Below, piece after piece: positions 5,769 through 13,094 of a stretch of 16,014 nucleotides of DNA. Positions within the stretch are counted from its first letter, which is position 1, and every line of letters starts with the position of its first letter. The notes beneath the pieces are model-generated. The model was not told the DNA's origin. It was given only the letters and a program-made list of their open reading frames with translations, and did not search any database. The position numbers and the translations under genes are program-made. Origin of the DNA: DATCKG01 sp036562385 (GTDB lineage Bacteria > Bacillota > Sulfobacillia > Symbiobacteriales > Symbiobacteriaceae); contig DATCKG010000067.1 in assembly GCA_036562385.1 (NCBI GenBank), positions 1 through 16,014 of the forward strand, read 5' to 3'.

Positions 5769-6653
5769 GTGACGGTGATGCTGACATGTCCTGATCTCGG
5801 CATCCCCCGGATACACCGGGGGAAGGTCCGGGAAATCTTTGCACTGCCTGACGACCGGCTGCTGATGGTGGCCACTGACCGGCTTTCCGCCTTCGACGTG
5901 GTCTTTGATCAGGGCATTCCGGAGAAGGGCCGGGTGCTGACGCAACTGTCGGTGCTCTGGTTCCAGGCCACCCGGTCCATCTGCCCCAACCACTTCCTGA
6001 CCACGGATCTGACGGGACTGGGTCTGCCGGAGGAGGTGCTGCCCCTTCTGGAAGGCCGCTCCATGGTGGTGCGGCGGACCCGCCGGATCGACGTGGAGTG
6101 CGTGGTGCGGGGGTACCTGGCGGGCTCCGGGTGGAAGGAGTACCAGCAGACCGGTTCCGTCTGCGGCGTGAAGCTCCCGGCGGGCCTCCGGATGAACGAC
6201 CGGCTGCCAGAGCCGATCTTCACGCCGGCGTTGAAGAACGATCAAGGGCATGACGAAAACGTCTCCGAAAGCCGGGTGCGGGAGCTGTACGGCGACCGGG
6301 TGACCGACTTCCTCAAGGAGCGGTCCCTGGCGCTGTACAAGGCCGCTGCGGCGAAGGCGGAGGCTGCCGGGATCATCCTGGCGGATACCAAGTTCGAGTT
6401 CGGCTTTGACGGGGATGAGATCATCCTGATCGACGAGGCGCTGACCCCCGATTCCAGCCGCTACTGGCCGGCGGACCGGTACCGCCCGGGGGAGCCCATC
6501 GACAGTCTGGATAAGCAACCGATCCGGGACTACGTGGAGCAAATTGGCTGGAACAAGCGGCCGCCGGCTCCCCAGCTGCCGGAGCGGCTGGTGGCGGAGA
6601 CAACCGCCCGCTATGTGGACGTGCTGCAGCGGCTGCAGCGGGTGTTGGCATAG
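5769..6653 (+). CDS. purC: SAICAR synthase (phosphoribosylaminoimidazole-succinocarboxamide synthase)
   Basis: PurC joins CAIR and aspartate using ATP to form SAICAR, the substrate PurB then cleaves. The 294-residue protein shows the N-terminal nucleotide-binding segment RGKVREIFALPDDRLLMVATD (about 17-37), then LSAFDVVFDQGIPEKGRVL, the signature DVECVVRGYLAGSGWKEYQ and, further on, LIDEALTPDSSRYW. It belongs to the longer form of the family (about 290-300 residues) rather than the roughly 240-residue Bacillus form. GTG 5769 is chosen because GGGGAGG (5753-5759) precedes it at nine bases; the ATG three codons later is less well placed. In many Firmicutes purC is followed by purS and purQ. Here purL follows directly. 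Confidence 0.96.
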   Translation: MTVMLTCPDLGIPRIHRGKVREIFALPDDRLLMVATDRLSAFDVVFDQGIPEKGRVLTQLSVLWFQATRSICPNHFLTTDLTGLGLPEEVLPLLEGRSMVVRRTRRIDVECVVRGYLAGSGWKEYQQTGSVCGVKLPAGLRMNDRLPEPIFTPALKNDQGHDENVSESRVRELYGDRVTDFLKERSLALYKAAAAKAEAAGIILADTKFEFGFDGDEIILIDEALTPDSSRYWPADRYRPGEPIDSLDKQPIRDYVEQIGWNKRPPAPQLPERLVAETTARYVDVLQRLQRVLA

Positions 6654-6681
6654 ATCAGCGACCTGAAGGGGAGGGCTGGAC

Positions 6682-8943
6682 GTGTCTGAGCAGGTTTGGA
6701 CCGAGGTGGGCCTGACGGAGGAAGAATACCGGCGGGTCTGCGACATCCTGGGCCGGGAGCCCAACTACACGGAACTGCAGATGTTCGGCGTGATGTGGTC
6801 GGAGCACTGCGGCTACAAGCACTCCAAGGCGACCCTGAAGAAGCTGCCCACCCAGGGCCCCCGGGTCCTGCAGGGTCCCGGCGAGAACGCCGGCGTCGTG
6901 CAGGTGACCGAGGATCTGGCGGTGGCCTTCAAGGCGGAGTCCCACAATCATCCGAGCTTTGTGGAGCCTTTCCACGGCGCCGCCACCGGCGTGGGGGGCA
7001 TGCTGCGGGATATCTTCACCATGGGCGCCCGCCCCATCGCCGTTCTCGATTCGCTGCGGTTCGGCCCCCTGGATGATCCGAAGCAGCGCCAGCTCTTTGC
7101 GGGCGCGGTGAAGGGCCTCGGCTACTATGCCAACGGTGCGGGAATTCCCACCGTGGGGGGCGAGGTCTACTTTGACGAGTCCTACCGGGGCAACTGCCTG
7201 GTCAACGCCATGTGCGTGGGCATCGTCCGGCCGGACAAGATCCGCAAGGGCGTGGCCAGGGGCGTGGGCAATTCCATCATGGTGGTGGGCGGTCCGACCG
7301 GAAGGGACGGCATCCATGCCGCTTCCTTGCTGGCCTCCGCGGAGTTCACGGAGGGCGCCCAGGAGAACCGGCCCACGGTTCCGGTGGGGGATCCATCCCT
7401 GGGGAAACGGCTCCTGGAGGCCTGTCTGGAGGCTCTTGAAACCGATGCGGTGGTGGGCATCCAGGACATGGGCGCCGCGGGGCTGATTTCCTCTTCCAGC
7501 GAGATCGCTGCCCGGGGCGGCGTGGGCATCGAACTCGACGTGCGGAAGGTGCCGGCCCGGGAAGAGGGAATGGAGCCCTGGGAGTTCCTGCTTTCCGAGT
7601 CCCAGGAGCGGATGCTGCTCTGCGTCCAGAAAGGCCGGGAGCCGGAGGTGGAGGCCATCTTCCGGAAGTGGGGCCTGCTCTGCGCGGTGATCGGCCACGT
7701 GACCGACGACGGCATGATCCGGGTCCGGGATGGGGAAAAGGTGGTGGCGGAGGTGCCCGCCAAGGCCCTGGCCAGCGCGCCGGTCTACCATCCCGAGAAG
7801 CGGGAGCCTGCTTATGTGGCCGAGCTGCGCCGCTTCGACGTCAGCACCGTTCCGCAGCCTGAGGACTACAACGAGGTCCTGCTGAAACTGCTGGGCAGCC
7901 CCAACATCGGCAGCCGGGAATGGATTTACCGCCAGTGCGAACACAAGGGCATGCTCGACACCGTGGTGGGCCCCGGCGGCGACGCGGCCGTGCTCAGGCT
8001 GGACTCGGTGACCAAGGCGGGCAAGAACCTGGGGCTGGCGGTTTCCATCGACTGCAATGCCCGGTACGTCTATCTGAACCCGCGGCGGGGCGCGGCCATC
8101 GCGGTGGCGGAAGCGGCCCGCAACTGCGTGGTGACCGGCGCACGGCCGGTGGCCATCACCAACTGTCTGAACTTCGGAAACCCGGAAAAGCCGGAGATTT
8201 TCTGGACCTTTGACGAGGCGGTGGAGGGCATCGCCGAGGCCTGCCGGGTCCTGGAGACGCCGGTGACCGGCGGCAACGTCTCCTTCTACAACGAGACCGA
8301 CGGGGAGGCCATCTATCCGACCCCGACCATCGGCATGGTTGCCATCCACGAGAACCTGGACCGCCTGGTGACGCCGGGCTTCAAGCAGCAGGATGACGTG
8401 ATTGTCCTGGTGGGGGAGACCCGGGACGAATTGGGCGGATCGGAGTACCTGAAGGTGATCCACGGCCTGGTGGGCGGGGATGCTCCGGAACTGGACCTGC
8501 AGATGGAGAAGCGGATCCAGGACGTGGTGCTCAAGCTGATCCATGAGGGACTGGTCACCGCGGCCCACGACGTCGCGGAGGGCGGCCTCGCGGTGGCCCT
8601 GGCGGAGATGGCCCTGGCCGCGGCGCCCGGCGCCCGGGGCTGCCAGGTGAACTTGTTCATCAACGGGCGGATCGACAGCGCCCTTTTCGGTGAAAGCCAG
8701 TCCCGGATTCTGCTGACCGCCCGGCAGGAGGACATGCCGCGGCTGCTTGCCATCCTGGCGGGGAACGGGATTCCCCATCAGATCCTGGGGGATGTGACCA
8801 ACTCCGGCCGGTTCCAGATCACCGGGCTGTCCCCGGGTGCGGTCTCGTCGCAGGTGTACCGGCGGCAGACGCTGGTTGACCTGCCGATGGAGGAACTGGA
8901 GAAGGCGTACAAGGAGGCGATCCCCCGTTGGATGGGCGAGTGA
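6682..8943 (+). CDS. purL: FGAM synthase, large (synthetase) subunit, small-PurL type
   Basis: PurL makes FGAM from FGAR with ATP and ammonia. The 753-residue length and absence of a C-terminal glutaminase domain mark the small form, which in known systems works as a complex with PurS and the glutaminase PurQ. Visible landmarks are the catalytic-His motif WSEHCGYKHSK (His42), KAESHNHPSFVEPFHGAATG near residue 90, GVGGMLRDIFTMGARP, a mid-protein PSLGKRLLEACLEAL segment, GIQDMGAAGLISSSSE, and in the second half TNCLNFGNPEKPE and AHDVAEGGLAVAL. These cover both PurM-like halves. GTG 6682 follows AAGGGGAGGG. No purS or purQ lies next to it or elsewhere in the window, so its partners must be encoded outside. 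The C-terminus overlaps the purF start. Confidence 0.97.
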   Translation: MSEQVWTEVGLTEEEYRRVCDILGREPNYTELQMFGVMWSEHCGYKHSKATLKKLPTQGPRVLQGPGENAGVVQVTEDLAVAFKAESHNHPSFVEPFHGAATGVGGMLRDIFTMGARPIAVLDSLRFGPLDDPKQRQLFAGAVKGLGYYANGAGIPTVGGEVYFDESYRGNCLVNAMCVGIVRPDKIRKGVARGVGNSIMVVGGPTGRDGIHAASLLASAEFTEGAQENRPTVPVGDPSLGKRLLEACLEALETDAVVGIQDMGAAGLISSSSEIAARGGVGIELDVRKVPAREEGMEPWEFLLSESQERMLLCVQKGREPEVEAIFRKWGLLCAVIGHVTDDGMIRVRDGEKVVAEVPAKALASAPVYHPEKREPAYVAELRRFDVSTVPQPEDYNEVLLKLLGSPNIGSREWIYRQCEHKGMLDTVVGPGGDAAVLRLDSVTKAGKNLGLAVSIDCNARYVYLNPRRGAAIAVAEAARNCVVTGARPVAITNCLNFGNPEKPEIFWTFDEAVEGIAEACRVLETPVTGGNVSFYNETDGEAIYPTPTIGMVAIHENLDRLVTPGFKQQDDVIVLVGETRDELGGSEYLKVIHGLVGGDAPELDLQMEKRIQDVVLKLIHEGLVTAAHDVAEGGLAVALAEMALAAAPGARGCQVNLFINGRIDSALFGESQSRILLTARQEDMPRLLAILAGNGIPHQILGDVTNSGRFQITGLSPGAVSSQVYRRQTLVDLPMEELEKAYKEAIPRWMGE
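8911..8917 (+). promoter_or_regulatory. Ribosome binding site for purF inside the purL end
   Basis: AAGGAGG lies ten bases before TTG 8928 and 22 bases before the alternative GTG 8940. This favours the TTG as the purF start. GTG 8940 overlaps the purL stop as GTGA and could instead be used by coupled re-initiation. Confidence 0.5.
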
Positions 8944-10424
8944 AGGCCGATAAGGCGCTGGAGCTTGCCCTGTGGCCTTATCGGCAGGGCTTTGCCACCC
9001 ACCCGGCCAAGGGGCCGGTGGATGAGTGCGGCGTCTTTGGCATCTTCGGGCACCCGGAGGCGGCGCGGGTGACGCATCAGGCCTTGATCGCCCTGCAGCA
9101 CCGGGGACAGGAGAGCGCGGGCATCGTCACCTCGGACGGCACCAACCTCCAGATCATCAAGGGGATGGGCCTGGTCACCGAAGTCTTCGATCATCCGTCG
9201 GTGCTGGACCGCCTGCAGGGGCACATGGCCATCGGTCATGTCCGCTACTCCACCAACGGCGCGTCCCAGTTCAGCAACGCCCAGCCGATTCTGGTCAACT
9301 CCCGGCGGGGCCGGATGGCCCTGGCCCACAATGGCAGCCTGGTGGATGCCGACCTGATCCGCCTGCAGCTGGAGGATGAGGGGGCCATCTTCTCCACCAC
9401 CACGGATACCGAGGTGCTGGCCCACCTGATCGTCCGGGCCAAGAAGGAAAGCCTGGAGGAAAGCGTGATCCACGCGGTCAACCAGGTGCACGGCGGCTTC
9501 GCCCTCGTGATCCTGTCGGCGGACCGGCTGATCGGCGTCCGGGATCCCCATGGCATCCGGCCGCTGCAGCTCGGACGGCTGGGGGACGCGTGGGTGCTGG
9601 CTTCGGAGTCCTGCGCCTTCGATACCATCGGCGCGGAGTTCGTCCGGGAGGTGGCTCCCGGGGAGATGATCACCATCTCCCGTGGCGGGGTCCTGCGCTC
9701 TCAGACGGTGATCACGCCGGTGGTCCCCTCTCCCTGCATTTTCGAGTTCATCTATTTTGCCCGCCCCGACAGCCAGCTGGAGGGCGTCAACATGCACGCG
9801 GTGCGCAAGGAGATGGGGCGGCAGCTGGCCCGGGAGGCGCCTGCGGATGCCGACATCGTCATCGGCGTGCCGGACAGCTCCATCTCCGCGGCCACGGGAT
9901 ATGCCGAGGAGTCGGGCATTCCCTATGAGGTGGGGCTGGTGAAGAACCGCTACATCGCCCGGACCTTCATCCTGCCCTCCCAGGCCCGGCGCCAGTCGGC
10001 CCTGAAGCTGAAGCTCAATCCCCTGCGGAAGGTGATGGAGGGGAAGCGGGTGGTGCTGGTGGATGACTCCATCGTGCGGGGCACCACCTCCCGGTACCTG
10101 GTGGCGCTGCTCCGGGAGGCCGGCGCCCGGGAGGTCCACCTGCGGATTTCCTCCCCGCCCTATCGCTTCCCCTGCCACTACGGCATCGACACCTCCCGGG
10201 GGAAGGAACTGGTGGCCAAGGGGCGGGACGTGGAGGCCATCCGGGATGAGATCGGCGCGGACAGCCTCTATTACCTCTCCCTGGAGGGGATGGTGGAGGC
10301 GGTCCGGCGCATCGGCAGCACCGCCAGCAACTTCTGCCTGGCGTGCTTCACCGGGGACTACCCGGTGCCCATTCCCGAGGAGGCGGAGCAGTGCCGCTCA
10401 GAAGGGGTGATCGGCGATGACTAA
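8928..10424 (+). CDS. purF: Glutamine PRPP amidotransferase (Fe-S, propeptide type)
   Basis: PurF catalyses the committed step, PRPP plus glutamine to phosphoribosylamine. An N-terminal Ntn glutaminase is followed by a type I PRTase domain. The nucleophile would be Cys34 in DE|CGVFGIFG after a propeptide of about 33 residues, longer than the 11 of Bacillus. Glutaminase motifs GHVRYST and LAHNGSL and the PRPP loop VVLVDDSIVRGTTS are intact. Counting mature Cys34 as 1, cysteines fall at 237, 383, 437 and 440 (C270, C416, C470, C473 here). These match the four [4Fe-4S] ligands of the Bacillus enzyme. The start is uncertain: TTG 8928 has the better ribosome binding site, while GTG 8940 overlaps the purL stop. 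AMP and GMP feedback inhibition is expected from the family. Confidence 0.96.
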   Translation: MDGRVKADKALELALWPYRQGFATHPAKGPVDECGVFGIFGHPEAARVTHQALIALQHRGQESAGIVTSDGTNLQIIKGMGLVTEVFDHPSVLDRLQGHMAIGHVRYSTNGASQFSNAQPILVNSRRGRMALAHNGSLVDADLIRLQLEDEGAIFSTTTDTEVLAHLIVRAKKESLEESVIHAVNQVHGGFALVILSADRLIGVRDPHGIRPLQLGRLGDAWVLASESCAFDTIGAEFVREVAPGEMITISRGGVLRSQTVITPVVPSPCIFEFIYFARPDSQLEGVNMHAVRKEMGRQLAREAPADADIVIGVPDSSISAATGYAEESGIPYEVGLVKNRYIARTFILPSQARRQSALKLKLNPLRKVMEGKRVVLVDDSIVRGTTSRYLVALLREAGAREVHLRISSPPYRFPCHYGIDTSRGKELVAKGRDVEAIRDEIGADSLYYLSLEGMVEAVRRIGSTASNFCLACFTGDYPVPIPEEAEQCRSEGVIGDD

Positions 10425-11466
10425 GGGACCGCTGACTTACCGGGACGCGGGAGTGGACCGGGAGCGGCATTATGAACTGATCCGCCGGATCGCCCAGCAC
10501 ACCGGCCGTACCCACCGGCCGGGGGTGCTGGGGGGCATCGGCTCCTTCGGCAGCTTTTTCGCCCCGGACCTGTCCCGCTACCCGGACCCGGTGCTGGTAA
10601 GCGGCACCGACGGGGTGGGGACCAAGCTGAAGCTGGCTTTTCTGAGCGGCCGGCACGACACCGTGGGCCAGGACCTGGTGGCCATGTGTGTCAACGACAT
10701 CCTCTGCCAGGGCGCCGAGCCCCTCTTCTTCCTGGACTACATTGCCACCGGGAAGAAGGACCTGGCAGTGCTGGAACAGGTGGTCAAGGGCATCGCCGAC
10801 GGCTGCGTGCTGGCCGGCTGTGCCCTGGTGGGGGGCGAGACGGCGGAGCTGCCCGGCATGTACGCCCCCGGCGAATACGACCTGGCGGGTTTTGTGGTGG
10901 GCATCGTCAACCGGGACCGGATCATCACCGGTGAGCGGGTCAAGCCCGGGGACCGGCTGGTGGCCCTGGGCTCCAGCGGCCTGCACTCCAACGGCTACTC
11001 CCTGGCCCGGCGGATCCTGCTGAAGGCGGACGGCGGCGCCTTCGACCTGGAGGACCGGCCGCCGGAACTGGGAGGCAAGACGGTGCTGGAGGAGATGCTC
11101 ACCCCCACCCGCATCTACGCCCGGTCGGTGCTGGCGCTGCTGGAGCGTTTCGACGTCCGTGGCGTGGCCAACATCACCGGCGGCGGCCTGCACGAGAACA
11201 TCCCGCGGATGCTGCCGGCCGGGTGCCGGGCGGTGGTGCGCTACGGATCCTGGCCCGTGCCGCCGGTCTTTGATCTGATCCAGCGCCTGGGGCCGGTGGA
11301 GCCCAGGGAGATGGAGTCCACCTTCAACCTGGGCCTGGGCATGGTGCTGGCGGTGCCGGCGGAGCAGGCCGAGGCCGTGGCCGCGGCAGCCCGGGAACTC
11401 GGCGAGCAGGCCTGGGTGGTGGGCGAGGTGGTCGCCGGCGAAGCAGGCGTGGAGGTGATCCGATGA
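10417..11466 (+). CDS. purM: AIR synthase (phosphoribosylformylglycinamidine cyclo-ligase)
   Basis: PurM closes the imidazole ring, converting FGAM to AIR with ATP. The 349-residue cytosolic protein has the family landmarks: VSGTDGVGTKLKLAFLSGRHD (about 61-81), a QDLVAMCVNDILCQGAEPLFFLDY segment, GGETAELPGMYAPGEYDLAG (about 139-158), and near the C-terminal half the GGGLHENIPRMLP motif. Length is typical (about 340-350). ATG 10417 follows GAAGGGGTGA and overlaps the last 8 bases of purF, and its own TGA overlaps the purN ATG. Translation of purF, purM and purN is therefore probably coupled. It uses the product of PurL, two genes upstream. Confidence 0.98.
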   Translation: MTKGPLTYRDAGVDRERHYELIRRIAQHTGRTHRPGVLGGIGSFGSFFAPDLSRYPDPVLVSGTDGVGTKLKLAFLSGRHDTVGQDLVAMCVNDILCQGAEPLFFLDYIATGKKDLAVLEQVVKGIADGCVLAGCALVGGETAELPGMYAPGEYDLAGFVVGIVNRDRIITGERVKPGDRLVALGSSGLHSNGYSLARRILLKADGGAFDLEDRPPELGGKTVLEEMLTPTRIYARSVLALLERFDVRGVANITGGGLHENIPRMLPAGCRAVVRYGSWPVPPVFDLIQRLGPVEPREMESTFNLGLGMVLAVPAEQAEAVAAAARELGEQAWVVGEVVAGEAGVEVIR

Positions 11467-12065
11467 TCCGCATCGGCGTTCTGATCTCCGGCAGGGGTTC
11501 CAATCTGCAGGCGATCCTGGATGCTTGCCGGGATGGCCGTATCGACGGCCAGGTCGTGGTGGTGATCTCGGATCAGCCGGATGCTCCGGGCCTGGAGCGG
11601 GCTCGGAAGGCCGGAGTGGAGGCCTTGTTCCTGGATCCCAAGGCCTCCCCCTCCCGGGTGGCGTACAGCGCGGCGCTGGCGGAGGAGCTGAAGGCCCGGC
11701 AAGTGGACCTGGTCTGCCTGGCCGGCTTCATGCGGATCGTCCATAAGCCGCTGCTGGATGCGTTCCCGTGGCGGGTGATGAACATCCATCCCTCCCTGCT
11801 GCCCGCGTTCAAGGGGCTCCGGGCCCAGAAACAGGCCCTGGATTACGGCGTGAAGATCACCGGCTGCACGGTGCACTTCGTCACCGAGGAGATGGACGGC
11901 GGTCCCATCATCTGCCAGGCGGCGGTGCCTGTGCTGGAGGACGATACGGAGGAAACCCTGGCGGAGCGGATCCTGAAGGAAGAGCACCGGATCTATCCCG
12001 AGGCGATTCAGCTTTTCGCCCTCGGAAAGCTTCGGGTGGTGGGCCGCCGCGTGGTGGTGGGATAG
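11463..12065 (+). CDS. purN: GAR formyltransferase (10-formyl-THF dependent)
   Basis: PurN transfers a formyl group from 10-formyltetrahydrofolate to GAR, giving FGAR, the substrate of PurL. The 200-residue protein has the N-terminal phosphate loop SGRGSNLQAIL (9-19). The catalytic set is Asn107 and His109 in MNIHPSLLPAFKG and Asp145 in EEMDGGPI, each one residue off the E. coli N106/H108/D144 numbering. The ATG overlaps the purM stop as ATGA, and GGAGGTGATC at 11451-11460 is an almost perfect anti-Shine-Dalgarno match. In Bacillus purH follows purN directly. Here two Nudix genes are inserted between them. Confidence 0.98.
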   Translation: MIRIGVLISGRGSNLQAILDACRDGRIDGQVVVVISDQPDAPGLERARKAGVEALFLDPKASPSRVAYSAALAEELKARQVDLVCLAGFMRIVHKPLLDAFPWRVMNIHPSLLPAFKGLRAQKQALDYGVKITGCTVHFVTEEMDGGPIICQAAVPVLEDDTEETLAERILKEEHRIYPEAIQLFALGKLRVVGRRVVVG

Positions 12066-12131
12066 ACTAGCTTCTGGTGCCGCCGGCCCGCTCGGAGTGG
12101 GAACGGCTGGGGCTGCCCGGGAGGTGGACGC

Positions 12132-12563
12132 ATGGCTTGTGTCAGGCGATTGGCTGTGGGGGCCGTCCTGCTGGATCAGCACGGCCGGGTTCTGCTGGTC
12201 CGCAACCAGAGCCACGGCCGTTCCCACTGGTCGCTGCCCAAGGGCTCCTGTGAGGAAGGGGAGTCTCTGGTGCAGACCCTGAAGCGGGAGGTCCGGGAGG
12301 AGACCGGCCTGGATGTGACGCCGCAGGAACTGGCTTTCATCACCGAATGGTTCGTACCGGCCCGGCAGGAATGGTATCTGCAGATCTATTTTCACGCCCG
12401 GATCGTGGGCGGATCGCTGGGCGTTCAGGCGGAGGACGAGGACGTCACCCAGGTGAAGTGGGTGAGTCCCCGGGAGATTCGGCAGTACATGAACTACCGG
12501 CCCTGGCTGAAACCGCTTCTGACCTGGCTGGCGGACCGGCGCCCCCGGTACCACCTGTTTTAG
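12132..12563 (+). CDS. Nudix hydrolase 1 (LPKG type)
   Basis: Nudix enzymes hydrolyse a nucleoside diphosphate linked to another group, using a metal-bound helix. The 143-residue protein carries a perfect Nudix box GX5EX7REVXEETGL at residues 38-60, with the metal-binding glutamates E53, E56 and E57. It is preceded by HWSLPKG, and the Lys-containing LPKG variant recalls diadenosine polyphosphate hydrolases. No extra domain is present. A strong GGGAGGTGG stands just before ATG 12132, and the gene lies 66 bases after purN. Substrate is unknown; candidates are Ap4A-like dinucleotides, damaged nucleotides or PRPP-like diphosphates. Placement in the purine operon suggests nucleotide housekeeping, but this is inference. 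Confidence 0.88.
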   Translation: MACVRRLAVGAVLLDQHGRVLLVRNQSHGRSHWSLPKGSCEEGESLVQTLKREVREETGLDVTPQELAFITEWFVPARQEWYLQIYFHARIVGGSLGVQAEDEDVTQVKWVSPREIRQYMNYRPWLKPLLTWLADRRPRYHLF

Positions 12564-12578
12564 CGGAGGGGTGTGATC

Positions 12579-13061
12579 GTGGGGATCCAGTACATCATCG
12601 CCCTCGGCCTGGTGGAGGATGGTGACAACATCCTGCTGGTACGCAATCGCTGGCCCATCGGGGAAGTCTGGTCCCTGCCGGGCGGGCGCCTGGAGGTAGG
12701 GGAGTCCCTGCTGGACTGCGTGGTGCGGGAGGTGCAGGAAGAGACCGGCGTCCTGGTGGCGCCGGTGGAGCTGGCCTGTGTCATCGACGCCCACAACTGC
12801 GTGGACGACAGCCACTATCTGGTCCACGTCTTTTCCTGCCGGGTGGTGACCGGTGCGGTCAGGGAGAGGCCGGAAGACGAGTTTGTGATCGAGGCCCGTT
12901 GGGTGCGGCGGGAGGACGTGGCCCGCTACATCACGTGGTCCACTTACCGTGATCCGATCCTGGCGTACCTGGCCGGCCATGAACGGAGGTACTGGCTGGA
13001 CCGGGACGCCTACCGCCCGGATCTGGGCAAGGGCCCCGGGAGGCCGGGGCCGCGGACGTAA
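12579..13061 (+). CDS. Nudix hydrolase 2 (LPGG type)
   Basis: This is a second, different Nudix protein of 160 residues. Its box is GRLEVGESLLDCVVREVQEETGV from Gly36, a perfect GX5EX7REUXEEXGU match, preceded by WSLPGG. The C-terminal tail is basic and proline-rich. GTG 12579 lies nine bases after GGAGGGG and is preferred; an in-frame GTG at 12573 would add two residues but sits too close to that site. It follows Nudix 1 by 15 bases. The two proteins are clearly related in fold, sharing the LLVRN lead-in and ending both boxes in EETG, but the rest differs. This is either an old duplication or independent recruitment. The LPGG form is common in ADP-ribose, dNTP or 8-oxo-dGTP hydrolases; substrate unknown. 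Confidence 0.88.
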   Translation: MGIQYIIALGLVEDGDNILLVRNRWPIGEVWSLPGGRLEVGESLLDCVVREVQEETGVLVAPVELACVIDAHNCVDDSHYLVHVFSCRVVTGAVRERPEDEFVIEARWVRREDVARYITWSTYRDPILAYLAGHERRYWLDRDAYRPDLGKGPGRPGPRT

Positions 13062-13094
13062 GCGGCTGGATGGTGTGGGTAGGAGGCGTGCCTG

